Of a stretch of DNA of 64,000 nucleotides, positions 7,947 through 16,052 are shown one piece after another. The DNA is taken from NCBI RefSeq assembly GCF_044596045.1, contig NZ_CP138995.1, positions 3,472,001 to 3,536,000 of the forward strand. Direction: 5' to 3'. The translations under genes and the position numbers were made by a program. Below the pieces are notes generated by a model. The model saw only the letters and a program-made list of their open reading frames with translations. It was not told where the DNA came from and searched no databases. The DNA comes from Flagellimonas sp947499585 (GTDB lineage Bacteria > Bacteroidota > Bacteroidia > Flavobacteriales > Flavobacteriaceae). The stretch's first letter is position 1. Each line of letters opens with the position of its first letter.

Positions 7947-9224
7947 TTATAGTTTCTTTTTGGAAAGAATGCCCTGTTTTAAAATCTGTCCAAAACTATA
8001 CATATCTGAATAAGAACAATAAAATGGTGCTGGAGCCAGCCGGATAACGTTAGGCTCTCTCCAATCTGTAATTACACCATTCTTCATGAGGTAATCGAAC
8101 AAAGCCTTGCCTTCTCCATGTAAAAAAACGGAGAGCTGGCAACCTCGGTCCTTAGGAGTAATAATTTCAAAAGAACTTTCTACTTCTTTATCAATCTCCT
8201 TTAAAACAAATTCAAGGTAGGCCACGATTTTTTTCTGCTTTTCAATAAGAGCGTTCATTCCAACCTCATTAAAAAGTTCCAAAGAAGCCAAGTACGGTGC
8301 AATAGACAATATGGGCGGGTTGCTTAATTGCCATGCATCAGCAGTCTCAATTGGGTCGAATTCTGGCTGCATCAAAAAACGGGTTTCTTTTTTTGTGCCC
8401 CACCATCCTTCAAAACGCGGAATATCTTTCTTGGCCAAGTGTTTTTCATTTACAAAAATGCCCGAAGCATTTCCCGGGCCACTGTTCATATATTTATAAC
8501 TGCACCAAGCTGCAAAGTCAGCATCCCAATCATGAAGTTTGAGTTCCACGTTGCCAACAGCATGAGCCAAGTCCCATCCTACAAAAGCACCAACAGATTT
8601 TCCTGCGCTTGTAATGGTCTTCATGTCCAGCACTTGTCCGTTATAATAGTTGACTCCCCCTATAAGTACCAAAGCCAACTCATCCCCTACTTCATTGATT
8701 TTTTCAATAATATCTTCTGTTCTCCAGGAATGTTCTCCATTTCTCTTTTTGACCTCAATTATGGCTTCTTTTGGATCAAGGCCATGGAACCTCACCTGGC
8801 TTTGCAGCATGTACTGGTCTGAAGGGAATGCTTTTTCCTCGCAGAGAATTTTAAAGCGTTTATTATTTGGTCTGTAAAAAGACACCATCAATAAATGAAG
8901 ATTTACAGTAAGTGTATTCATTACCGATATTTCTTGAGCCTTAGCACCTACCACTTTGCCCAAACCTTCCGCCAAGCGTTCATGATAATCCCACCATGGT
9001 TTTTCTGCGTAAAAATGTCCTTCTACTGCAAGTTCCCGCCAATCTTTCATTACATCGTCTACAAACTTCTGAGTTCTTTTAGGCTGCAACCCTAAAGAGT
9101 TTCCAGTAAAGTAGATAACATCCCTGCCATTTACCTGTGGATGGTGAAATTCTTGCCTGTATTTGGAAAGCTCATCTTCTGCATCCAACTGTTGTGCAAA
9201 TTCAAGGGAATTTTGGAAAGCCAT
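7947..9224 (-). CDS. kynU: Kynureninase
   Basis: PLP-dependent hydrolase that cleaves kynurenine or 3-hydroxykynurenine to (hydroxy)anthranilate and alanine. Family features: YFTGNSLGLQPK near the N-terminus, WDLAHAVGNVELKLHDWDADF, and the PLP-lysine motif CSYKYMNSGPG. Length about 425 aa, normal for the family. I prefer ATG 9224 (MAFQNSLEF) over the in-frame ATG 9242, because a -7 promoter box overlaps the earlier ATG. It works in the same pathway as kmo at the window start (same strand), though the two are 7 kb apart and not one operon. Confidence 0.95.
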   Translation of the reverse strand: MAFQNSLEFAQQLDAEDELSKYRQEFHHPQVNGRDVIYFTGNSLGLQPKRTQKFVDDVMKDWRELAVEGHFYAEKPWWDYHERLAEGLGKVVGAKAQEISVMNTLTVNLHLLMVSFYRPNNKRFKILCEEKAFPSDQYMLQSQVRFHGLDPKEAIIEVKKRNGEHSWRTEDIIEKINEVGDELALVLIGGVNYYNGQVLDMKTITSAGKSVGAFVGWDLAHAVGNVELKLHDWDADFAAWCSYKYMNSGPGNASGIFVNEKHLAKKDIPRFEGWWGTKKETRFLMQPEFDPIETADAWQLSNPPILSIAPYLASLELFNEVGMNALIEKQKKIVAYLEFVLKEIDKEVESSFEIITPKDRGCQLSVFLHGEGKALFDYLMKNGVITDWREPNVIRLAPAPFYCSYSDMYSFGQILKQGILSKKKL

Positions 9225-9239
9225 AGTTTTGGTTTGTTT

Positions 9240-9247
9240 CAAAAATA
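9240..9247 (-). promoter_or_regulatory. -7 box upstream of kynU
   Basis: Minus-strand TATTTTTG matches the Bacteroidota -7 consensus TAnnTTTG. It overlaps the upstream in-frame ATG (9242) and so argues for the start at 9224. No TTG is seen at the expected -33 spacing. Confidence 0.45.
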
Positions 9248-9277
9248 CAATTTGTGGGCTTATTTAATTTGTGTAAT

Positions 9278-9748
9278 TCACTCTAATCGCATTTCAATAA
9301 GGTGTTTTTTAAAGCCTACTTTTTCATAAGCCTTTATTGCTGGAATATTATCTTCATAGACGGTCAACCTAACTTCTTTATATCCTTTTGATTTTGACCA
9401 ATCTTTCAATTCTTCCACAATTTTTGCATTGATACCTTTTCCCCTAAAATCTTGATGGGTGAACATGAAGCCCAGGTATGCATAATATTCATGGTCAAGA
9501 TAGTGTCTCGCTTTTTTGGGAACTGCATATCCAGATGCTACCACCCGTCCCTCTATTTCGACTACCAAAACACAAGAATTCTCATCTAGTACTATTTGTT
9601 TTAGGTCATAGTAACTAATAGGATCTTCCTTTAAAGTAACATCAAAAGGGCGTTCTGCCGTAATGAGTTCTTGTTCAAAATCTAAAAGAACTGGCAAATC
9701 TTCCAAGGTCGCATTTCTTAACTTAAAATCTGGTGATGTCATAATCAT
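9278..9748 (-). CDS. GNAT family N-acetyltransferase
   Basis: Acetyl-CoA-dependent acetyltransferase of 156 aa, the usual size for a single GNAT domain. The acetyl-CoA pyrophosphate-binding motif A is DFRGKGINAKIVEELKDWSK, followed by EVRLTVYEDNIPAIKAYEKVGF (motif B). The substrate is unknown. The gene ends 54 bp before the kynU start on the same strand, and the kynU -7 box lies in that gap. Confidence 0.88.
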   Translation of the reverse strand: MIMTSPDFKLRNATLEDLPVLLDFEQELITAERPFDVTLKEDPISYYDLKQIVLDENSCVLVVEIEGRVVASGYAVPKKARHYLDHEYYAYLGFMFTHQDFRGKGINAKIVEELKDWSKSKGYKEVRLTVYEDNIPAIKAYEKVGFKKHLIEMRLE

Positions 9749-9811
9749 CCATTTAATTAAAAAGTGAAATCCTAATGTAGTTCTTTTCTATATTTTTACG
9801 AAAATTTAAGC

Positions 9812-10453
9812 ATGCATTTCCTATCACCCATATTGGAAAATTATATCAGGGACAACTCTGAGGCAGAACCAGAAATTCTCACAGAACTGACAAGGGAGAC
9901 TCATTTAAAAGTTGTGCAACCCAGAATGATCACGGGACATTTTCAAGGTAGGGTGCTCAGCTTACTTTCAAAAATTATATCTCCCAAAAATATTCTTGAA
10001 ATTGGCACCTATACTGGTTATTCTGCTATCTGCTTGGCTGAAGGGCTGCAACAAACGGGCGAATTACATACTATTGAGGTAAATGAGGAGTTACATGATT
10101 TACAGCGAAAGTATTTTGATAAAAGTGGTTATGAAACTCAGATTGTACAACATACTGGTGATGCCTTGGATATTGTTCCAACGCTAAATCTATGCTTTGA
10201 CCTTATCTTTATTGATGCACAAAAGGTAAACTATGATGCTTATTTTGAGGCTGCCATTAAAAAAACAAGGTCTGGCAGTATTATTCTTTCTGATAATGTT
10301 TTATGGTCCGGAAAAGTTGTGGAGCCCTTAGCTAAATCTGATAAAGCCACTGCTGTTCTGATTGACTACAACCAAAAACTAAAAAATGACCCTAGGGTTG
10401 AAACTGTTATTCTTCCCGTTAGGGATGGATTGACTCTGAGTAGGGTAAAATAA
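9812..10453 (+). CDS. Class I SAM-dependent O-methyltransferase (COMT-like)
   Basis: Methyltransferase family 3 protein of 213 aa, cytosolic. The SAM-binding motif is ILEIGTYTGYSAICLAEG (about residues 67-84), followed by the acidic HTIEVNEE. The metal/substrate loop LIFIDAQKVNYDAYFEAA and ILSDNVLWSGKVV are typical of cation-dependent catechol-type O-methyltransferases. The natural substrate is not known. Its 3' end overlaps the convergent PAP2 gene by 35 bp. Confidence 0.9.
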   Translation: MHFLSPILENYIRDNSEAEPEILTELTRETHLKVVQPRMITGHFQGRVLSLLSKIISPKNILEIGTYTGYSAICLAEGLQQTGELHTIEVNEELHDLQRKYFDKSGYETQIVQHTGDALDIVPTLNLCFDLIFIDAQKVNYDAYFEAAIKKTRSGSIILSDNVLWSGKVVEPLAKSDKATAVLIDYNQKLKNDPRVETVILPVRDGLTLSRVK

Positions 10454-10991
10454 AACGGTTGTACAATTTGTAAAAAAGTAGTCCAGTTAAAATACCAACT
10501 AAAGCTCCTACTATAATATCTAGAGGATAATGAACGCCTACATATATTCTACTTATTGCAAATAGCAATGGCCATATAAAAAACAAAACCAACCATCTGA
10601 CCTTTTTCCTAAGGAAAAGAAAGACCAAAACGGTTATTGAAAAAGAACTTGCAGCATGTCCTGAAAAAAAACTGTAGTCTGTAGGGCTTTTTAAAATACG
10701 GATCAAAGTATTAATTTCTTCTGTATTATTAGGTCGAAGACGTCCTACCCATGTTTTGGTCAAGTGTGTAACAATAATGATAAAAAATACCAATCCAAAA
10801 ATGGTCATTAGCTTATAAAATGCCTCTTTCTTTGGAAATTTCAATACAAGAAGTACTATGAGCAATAGAAATAAGGGAATCCAAGTGGTTATTTCAGTTA
10901 TGATAGTCCAGAAAGCATCATATTTTTCTGTACCAAGGGCATTAAGATAAACAAAGGTGTCCTTATCCCACTTAAGAAGTTTCTCTAACAT
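10419..10991 (-). CDS. PAP2-family membrane phosphatase
   Basis: Membrane phosphatase of 190 aa with about five transmembrane segments. The three PAP2 motifs are present in order: KTWVGRLRP, FSGHAAS and SRIYVGVHYPLD. Family members dephosphorylate lipid pyrophosphates such as undecaprenyl diphosphate, or phosphatidic-type lipids; which applies here cannot be told. It starts 3 bp after the tatA stop and is probably co-transcribed with it. Its last 35 bp overlap the O-methyltransferase gene on the other strand. Confidence 0.9.
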   Translation of the reverse strand: MLEKLLKWDKDTFVYLNALGTEKYDAFWTIITEITTWIPLFLLLIVLLVLKFPKKEAFYKLMTIFGLVFFIIIVTHLTKTWVGRLRPNNTEEINTLIRILKSPTDYSFFSGHAASSFSITVLVFLFLRKKVRWLVLFFIWPLLFAISRIYVGVHYPLDIIVGALVGILTGLLFYKLYNRFILPYSESIHP

Positions 10992-10994
10992 GGG

Positions 10995-11273
10995 TTATTT
11001 AGTGCTTCTTTTAACGGCACCAGTAACCTCATCTACATTTTTCTTGACCTCATTAATTTCTTTCCTGATATCTTTTGTGAAATCCGTATCAATACCCTGT
11101 TTTTCAGCACTTTTTTGAATTTCACGCTTTATATCATCCGTGGCATCACGCAACTGCCGCATTCCCTTGCCCAATCCTTTGGCTATTCCCGGGATTTTAT
11201 CCGCACCAAATACCATCACCACTATAAAGAGGATAAAAAAGATTTCGCCGCCGCTTATAAATAGAAAATGCAT
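10995..11273 (-). CDS. tatA: Sec-independent translocase subunit TatA/E
   Basis: TatA-type component of the twin-arginine export pathway, 92 aa. One N-terminal transmembrane helix (residues about 5-22) ends in the conserved Phe-Gly (VVMVFGADKIPG). An amphipathic helix follows (GLGKGMRQLRDATDDIKREI), then a charged, lysine-rich tail. No tatC lies beside it, so the TatC gene must be elsewhere. A possible Tat substrate, the M15 peptidase with an RRTFIKK signal, is at 29639. Confidence 0.92.
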   Translation of the reverse strand: MHFLFISGGEIFFILFIVVMVFGADKIPGIAKGLGKGMRQLRDATDDIKREIQKSAEKQGIDTDFTKDIRKEINEVKKNVDEVTGAVKRSTK

Positions 11274-11277
11274 AGAA

Positions 11278-11285
11278 CAAATATA
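11278..11285 (-). promoter_or_regulatory. Possible -7 box directly before tatA
   Basis: Minus-strand TATATTTG is a full TAnnTTTG match ending 4 nt before the tatA ATG (11273). If used, the transcript would be nearly leaderless. No -33 TTG is visible at the usual distance, so this is tentative. Confidence 0.35.
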
Positions 11286-11312
11286 ATGAGAACTTGGTAG
11301 TAAAATAAAAAA

Positions 11313-11334
11313 AGCCCTGTGAAATCACAGGGCT
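11313..11334 (-). terminator. Rho-independent terminator downstream of the M1 peptidase gene
   Basis: AGCCCTGTG (11313-11321), loop AAAT, CACAGGGCT (11326-11334): a perfect 9-bp stem. On the minus strand it is followed by a T run. It lies 22 bp past the M1 peptidase stop. Confidence 0.85.
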
Positions 11335-11355
11335 CTTAACATTCATTTTGAGTTA

Positions 11356-13671
11356 TTACTTGCCTTTGATATTTTCTTTGAATTTATCAAAGTCAGATTT
11401 CTCTTCTTTAATTGGCCAAGAATTATTGGCAGTATCAATATCTGCAGTCTCTAATTTTGGGTCAACTATAATACCAACCAATTCTTTTTCTGAAGAAATT
11501 ACCCTTTTTACTTCAGCATCATTCTTTCTCCAAATTTCGGCGGGGTATGTAACATTTTCCTTGGTTCCATCTGCATAAGTGTATTCAACAATCAATGGCA
11601 TGGGTATACCTCCTGGTTTGTCAAAAGTAACCTCATAGAAATATTTAGGCTCTACAACCTGAGCTCTTTCAGCCTCGGTCATGTTGTCCATCATAAATTC
11701 CTTCAAGTTTTGAGAAGTTTCTGTTGGTGACTTCCCTTTTAACTCCGGAGAAAAATCTTCACTGTCCTCTTCTGCTAAATATACCAATGGTGGCAAATCA
11801 GCTTCCGTTAAATTCCTGTCAGCCATATATTTTTCCATTTCTTTGGTAGGCTTATCAGAAACAAAGTATTTTTTCACTCCCTTAACGCCTATATCAACAT
11901 AATCCGTGGTGTAGAACCAACCTCTCCAATACCAGTCTAAATCTACTGCAGATGCATCTTCTAAGGTTCTAAAGAAGTCTTCTGGGGTAGGATGTTTAAA
12001 TTTCCAACGTTGTGCATAGGTTTTAAATGCATGGTCAAACAATTCTTTGCCCATAACCGTTTCTCTCAAAATATTTAAAGCTGTAGCCGGCTTTCCATAT
12101 GCATTTGGCCCAAGTTGATATACATTTTCTGGGTTCGACATAATGGGTGAAATATGGCTTTGATCCCCGCTCATGTACGGTACTATTTTAGAAGGTTCTC
12201 CTCTACGAGATGGATAGTTACCATTTGGAGCGATTACTTCTGGGTAGTTTTTACCAAACTCTTGCTCTGCCAAATACTGCATAAAAGTATCTAAACCTTC
12301 ATCCATCCAACCCCACTGGCGTTCATCAGAATTTACAATCATTGGGAAGAAGTTATGACCTACTTCATGAATGATAACGCTGATCATCCCATATTTTGTT
12401 CTATCAGAATAAGTACCGTCTTCATTAGGACGTCCGTAGTTCCAACAAATCATTGGATACTCCATCCCTTGATTTTTTGCATGTACAGAAATCGCTTTGT
12501 GGTAAGGATAGTCAAACGTGTGCTTAGAATATGTTTTTAAAGTTTGTGCAACTGCTTTGGTTGATTGTTCTTCCCAAAGTGGGTTTCCTTCTTTTGGATA
12601 TAATGAAACAGCCATTACGTCTTTACTGCCAATCTTTACAGCTTGCATATCCCAAACAAACTTTCGGGAAGTTGCAAAACCATAATCACGTACATTGGTA
12701 GCTTTAAATTTCCAAGTCTTTTTCTTTTCTGAAAAGCCTTTTTCAGCAGCTTCCGCCTCTTCTTGCGTTACTATTACCACAGGCTTGTCATAAGACTTTT
12801 TAGCCATTTCGTATCGCTTCATCATATCTTTTGAGAAGACTTCTTTTCTGTTCTGCAATACTCCTGTGGCATCCAAAACATGATCAGCAGGAACAGTGAT
12901 GTTTACATTATAGTTGCCAAATGGAAGTGCAAATTCTCCACTGCCCCAAAATTGGTGGTTCTGCCATCCTTCCACATCGCTATATACTGCCATACGCGGG
13001 AAGAATTGTGCAATTACATAGGCACGATTTCCATCTTTTGGAAAATATTCATAACCTGAACGTCCTCTTCCATTAACATGATCGTTAATATTGTACCACC
13101 ACTTAATAGAAAAAGAAATTTGCTCCCCACTTTTTAGAGGTTGAGGAATATTCAACCGCATCATGGTTTGGTTTATGGTGTATGATAAAGGTCTGCCATT
13201 GGCATCTTTCACATATTCAATATTGAAACCACCATCAAAAGGTTCACTAACATAAGTATTTGCGAAGTTTCCAGTTGTATAAGCAAAGTTTACACCGTTG
13301 CCATCCCTTAATGGGGATTTAGAATCCTTAGCACGAACATTTTGATCCAATTGCACCCAAAGGAACTCTAAATTGTCCGGAGAATTATTAAAATAAGTAA
13401 TCGTTTCTTCACCATATATTTTGGAGTTTTTATCGTCCAATTCAATATTCATATCATAATCTGCCCGTTGCTGATAATAATCTGGGCCAGGGGCTCCTGA
13501 GGCGGAGCGATATGTGTTCGGAGTAGCGAACTCCTCGTACAACTGTTTAAACCTGCTTTGATTGTAATGGCCTGGGTCTCGCCCTTCTTTGACTTCCTCC
13601 TCTTCCTGTGCTATGGCCATAGCGCCAAAAAGGAACAATATAGAAGCAAAATAATACTTGATTTTGTTCAT
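11356..13671 (-). CDS. M1-family (gluzincin) metallopeptidase, secreted
   Basis: Zinc aminopeptidase-like protein of 771 aa. The N-terminus is a Sec signal ending near MAIAQ. The catalytic motif HEVGH (about residue 434) is followed by an 18-residue spacer and WMDEGLDTF, giving the HExxH-x18-E zinc site of family M1. The region before it is the family's N-terminal beta domain. It lacks the GAMEN motif in its usual form (GMEYPMICW appears instead), typical of the Bacteroidota M1 subgroup. It is probably periplasmic or outer-membrane associated and digests peptides for nutrition. It is last in a minus-strand run behind DUF6702-like and CarboxypepD_reg-like genes. Confidence 0.92.
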   Translation of the reverse strand: MNKIKYYFASILFLFGAMAIAQEEEEVKEGRDPGHYNQSRFKQLYEEFATPNTYRSASGAPGPDYYQQRADYDMNIELDDKNSKIYGEETITYFNNSPDNLEFLWVQLDQNVRAKDSKSPLRDGNGVNFAYTTGNFANTYVSEPFDGGFNIEYVKDANGRPLSYTINQTMMRLNIPQPLKSGEQISFSIKWWYNINDHVNGRGRSGYEYFPKDGNRAYVIAQFFPRMAVYSDVEGWQNHQFWGSGEFALPFGNYNVNITVPADHVLDATGVLQNRKEVFSKDMMKRYEMAKKSYDKPVVIVTQEEAEAAEKGFSEKKKTWKFKATNVRDYGFATSRKFVWDMQAVKIGSKDVMAVSLYPKEGNPLWEEQSTKAVAQTLKTYSKHTFDYPYHKAISVHAKNQGMEYPMICWNYGRPNEDGTYSDRTKYGMISVIIHEVGHNFFPMIVNSDERQWGWMDEGLDTFMQYLAEQEFGKNYPEVIAPNGNYPSRRGEPSKIVPYMSGDQSHISPIMSNPENVYQLGPNAYGKPATALNILRETVMGKELFDHAFKTYAQRWKFKHPTPEDFFRTLEDASAVDLDWYWRGWFYTTDYVDIGVKGVKKYFVSDKPTKEMEKYMADRNLTEADLPPLVYLAEEDSEDFSPELKGKSPTETSQNLKEFMMDNMTEAERAQVVEPKYFYEVTFDKPGGIPMPLIVEYTYADGTKENVTYPAEIWRKNDAEVKRVISSEKELVGIIVDPKLETADIDTANNSWPIKEEKSDFDKFKENIKGK

Positions 13672-13732
13672 TTTCTTTTTGATTTTAAAACGTTGAAAAA
13701 TAACTTTTTTTTAACCAATTGTTAAGGATTAG

Positions 13733-14251
13733 TTATAAGTTTAACATTCCTTTATTATTCTCTTTGATCAACACAAAACTCTTCTTTTGTCCATTCCATT
13801 TTATATGGACAATGTTTTGCTGTTCTTCGAACATATCGGTTAAGATCTCATTTTGGATGGATATTGACTTCAGTTCAGAAAAATTTACATCGGTCAACTC
13901 TAAATAACAAAGCACTACATCATTGTCATATTTTTTTCCCAAAAAGGAATACTGTGCTATTTCACCATTAAGTTCAATGGCAAATTTTGCTTTAAAATAT
14001 TTTTTAATGTATTCATCAGAAACTTTGGCTTCATCGCTGGTGGCCAACTTAGCATTAATATCGTATCGCTCTTTTAACAGTTCCTCTAAATCATCAATAA
14101 AAATGCGACTGGTAATTTGAAATGATGCATTTTTTTCTGAATACTCCACATTGGTCACGCTAACATAGAACTTATGTGCTACGGTAAAAGATAAAAATAG
14201 TATTGCCATTATTGGCAATACCATGTTTCTTACTACTTTCAAATTCATCAT
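13733..14251 (-). CDS. DUF6702-like exported protein
   Basis: Predicted 172-aa protein with an N-terminal signal anchor (VLPIMAILFLSFTVAHKFYVSVTNV). The motif AHKFYVSVTNVEYSEKNASFQ is characteristic of the DUF6702 family of Bacteroidota. Function unknown. In this phylum the gene commonly sits beside M1 peptidase and CarboxypepD_reg-like genes, as here (61 bp before the M1 gene, 93 bp after the preceding gene), so a shared role in envelope peptide handling is possible but unproven. Confidence 0.8.
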   Translation of the reverse strand: MMNLKVVRNMVLPIMAILFLSFTVAHKFYVSVTNVEYSEKNASFQITSRIFIDDLEELLKERYDINAKLATSDEAKVSDEYIKKYFKAKFAIELNGEIAQYSFLGKKYDNDVVLCYLELTDVNFSELKSISIQNEILTDMFEEQQNIVHIKWNGQKKSFVLIKENNKGMLNL

Positions 14252-14344
14252 ATCTTAATAGACTTGGTAACAATTATGATGTTACACTATTTTCCGAATA
14301 ATTCTTTCAATCCAAACTGTACAAACCACATGCCAAATTATGAA

Positions 14345-15133
14345 TCAATCAAGACTATTGTTTTTTCGATAGGCCCGACTCTTCAAAACTAGAAAATCCC
14401 ACAACTTTAATTTATCCTTTGAATCCACCGTCTGCTGAAATTGCTCATCAACTTCACAGAAATACATAAAATCCTCAATTTTTTCCGAAGGAATTTTTAA
14501 GGTGACCACAAAAAGGGAGTCAACATAAAAATCTTGGACTCTTTGTGTTCTTGCATAAGCCTTATCTACTTTGACTCTATTCTTCAGCATTTTTGTCCGT
14601 CCAGTAATAGCATTGATGATAGGATCCAAAGGTGGGGTTAAAATCATCCCTACATTAAATTTTCCAAAAGTAGCTTGTTGTAGTTTACGTTGACTTTGTG
14701 ATGGTATTTTTTGATGGGCATTTGGCAATCCCAACGCCTCCGCACTTACATCTTTTTCCAATTGCAATCCGCCCAAATCTTGCCCCAAATCTCCAGAAAG
14801 ATCATATGGTTTAACTACTACTTCACTTAACTCATTTACAAATTCCTCCAGAGGAACTGTTATAAAACTTGTATTGAAAAGCACTTCATTAACCGGTAAA
14901 ATTTTTCTTTTAAACTGAACAGCAGAAAATATAAGGGTATCATTCAGTTTTATCAAAATGGAAAAGTTTCCATCAATATCAGTAATTACCGCCTTTTCGG
15001 TAGTAACATTCTGCACAACAACCCCAACAACATCTTTGCCTTTACTATAAACCTTTCCTCTTAATTCCTTTTGTTGGGCGCTAACCGAAAAAGCAACCAA
15101 GAACAACAATGAAAAAAGGAGCTTAATCCTCAT
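14345..15133 (-). CDS. CarboxypepD_reg-like domain protein (paralogue 2)
   Basis: Exported 262-aa protein. Signal peptide MRIKLLFSLLFLVAFSVSAQ. Residues about 22-110 form a carboxypeptidase-regulatory-like beta-sandwich (LRGKVYSKGKDVVGVVVQN, TDIDGNFSILI). The rest is predicted helical and ends in a region found also in its neighbour (LKLWDFLVLKSRAYRKN). Its start overlaps the end of the upstream paralogue (15123-15863) by 11 bp, so the two are translationally coupled. Function unknown; such domains occur on TonB-dependent receptors and envelope proteins, but there is no barrel here. Confidence 0.82.
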   Translation of the reverse strand: MRIKLLFSLLFLVAFSVSAQQKELRGKVYSKGKDVVGVVVQNVTTEKAVITDIDGNFSILIKLNDTLIFSAVQFKRKILPVNEVLFNTSFITVPLEEFVNELSEVVVKPYDLSGDLGQDLGGLQLEKDVSAEALGLPNAHQKIPSQSQRKLQQATFGKFNVGMILTPPLDPIINAITGRTKMLKNRVKVDKAYARTQRVQDFYVDSLFVVTLKIPSEKIEDFMYFCEVDEQFQQTVDSKDKLKLWDFLVLKSRAYRKNNSLD

Positions 15134-15863
15134 CCAACTCGGCTAAATACGTTTTACTATGGGTTACCAAAAAATCAATCAACTGAAACTCATTCTCCTT
15201 CCGCAGTAAGGTTTGGGATGGTACTTTATCGTCACAGTAAATTAAAAAAGCATCAATTTTATCTTGGGGCAACCTTAAGTCAACCACAAAAAATTCATCT
15301 TCATATACTTGGCGCAATACTTCACTAACCTTTAATGGGGTTTTGTCTTCACCATCTTCCTTCTTTGAGTTGAACATCGCCTTAAAAATATTCACAAAAT
15401 TTATGCCGTCCCGCATTCCACGTACACTGCGCGATTCAGCTACATTTTCCACTTCTGTGCTACGATCAATTTCATATTCAAAACCTTTAAAGTTATCATT
15501 TTTCACTTCTAGAAATTTCTGTTGATTTTCTGGGGTTATGACCACTTCATCTAATTGCGTCACTTTTTCTGTTACCTCGACCACCAATCTGTTGTTGTTC
15601 AAAATTTCTGGTGTAATCGTAACCACTTCCAACTGATAATTCACTGCAGTAAAGACCAGTTGATCCCCTTCTTTCACCAAAATGACGAATTGTCCATCAT
15701 CATTGGTAATTGTAGCGGTTTCAGAGGTGGAGTTAATAACATTTTCATTGGCAACATTACTGCCTCTGTATAGTACCTTGCCTCGCAAAATCTGCCTGTT
15801 ATCCTGTGCTAGCGCAGCAATTGAGAAAATAAAAGAAAATAAAAGTAGGATAGTGTTTTTCAT
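15123..15863 (-). CDS. CarboxypepD_reg-like domain protein (paralogue 1)
   Basis: Exported 246-aa protein, first gene of the 11.3-15.9 kb minus-strand run. Signal peptide MKNTILLLFSFIFSIAALAQ. A beta-sandwich like that of its neighbour follows (LRGKVLYRGSNVANENVINS, TNDDGQFVILVKEGD). The C-terminus (FQLIDFLVTHSKTYLAE) matches the paralogue's end, so the pair arose by tandem duplication and then diverged. No enzymatic motif is visible. Confidence 0.82.
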   Translation of the reverse strand: MKNTILLLFSFIFSIAALAQDNRQILRGKVLYRGSNVANENVINSTSETATITNDDGQFVILVKEGDQLVFTAVNYQLEVVTITPEILNNNRLVVEVTEKVTQLDEVVITPENQQKFLEVKNDNFKGFEYEIDRSTEVENVAESRSVRGMRDGINFVNIFKAMFNSKKEDGEDKTPLKVSEVLRQVYEDEFFVVDLRLPQDKIDAFLIYCDDKVPSQTLLRKENEFQLIDFLVTHSKTYLAELDED

Positions 15864-15978
15864 AAAAAGCCATTTAGCTCAAGTTAAAGAAAACCCTTGA
15901 GAAGCATATAAAAAAATAAACACACTCTAAACTTTTGTTAATTCTATAAAATAGCTTGATTCACAGGCATGTCCGTTC

Positions 15979-15994
15979 ACCTTAGAACTAAGGT
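15979..15994. promoter_or_regulatory. Small inverted repeat, possible operator
   Basis: ACCTTA-GAAC-TAAGGT is a perfect 6-bp inverted repeat about 40 bp upstream of the -7 box of the surface-fibre locus. It could be an operator or chance; there is no T run to make it a terminator. Confidence 0.25.
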
Positions 15995-16033
15995 ATTTTG
16001 ACGGTAATAATTAGAATAATCCGATCATAAAGT

Positions 16034-16041
16034 TAGTTTTG
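16034..16041 (+). promoter_or_regulatory. -7 box for the surface-fibre locus
   Basis: TAGTTTTG matches TAnnTTTG. Transcription would begin near 16047, just before the TTG start at 16053 and about 30 nt before a GTG alternative at 16080. No -33 TTG at proper spacing. Confidence 0.4.
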
Positions 16042-16052
16042 TCAATTACGTT

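Noticed and set aside
8328..8822. 164-aa plus-strand open frame inside kynU
   Set aside because: Antisense to a strongly conserved enzyme gene; no recognisable domain.
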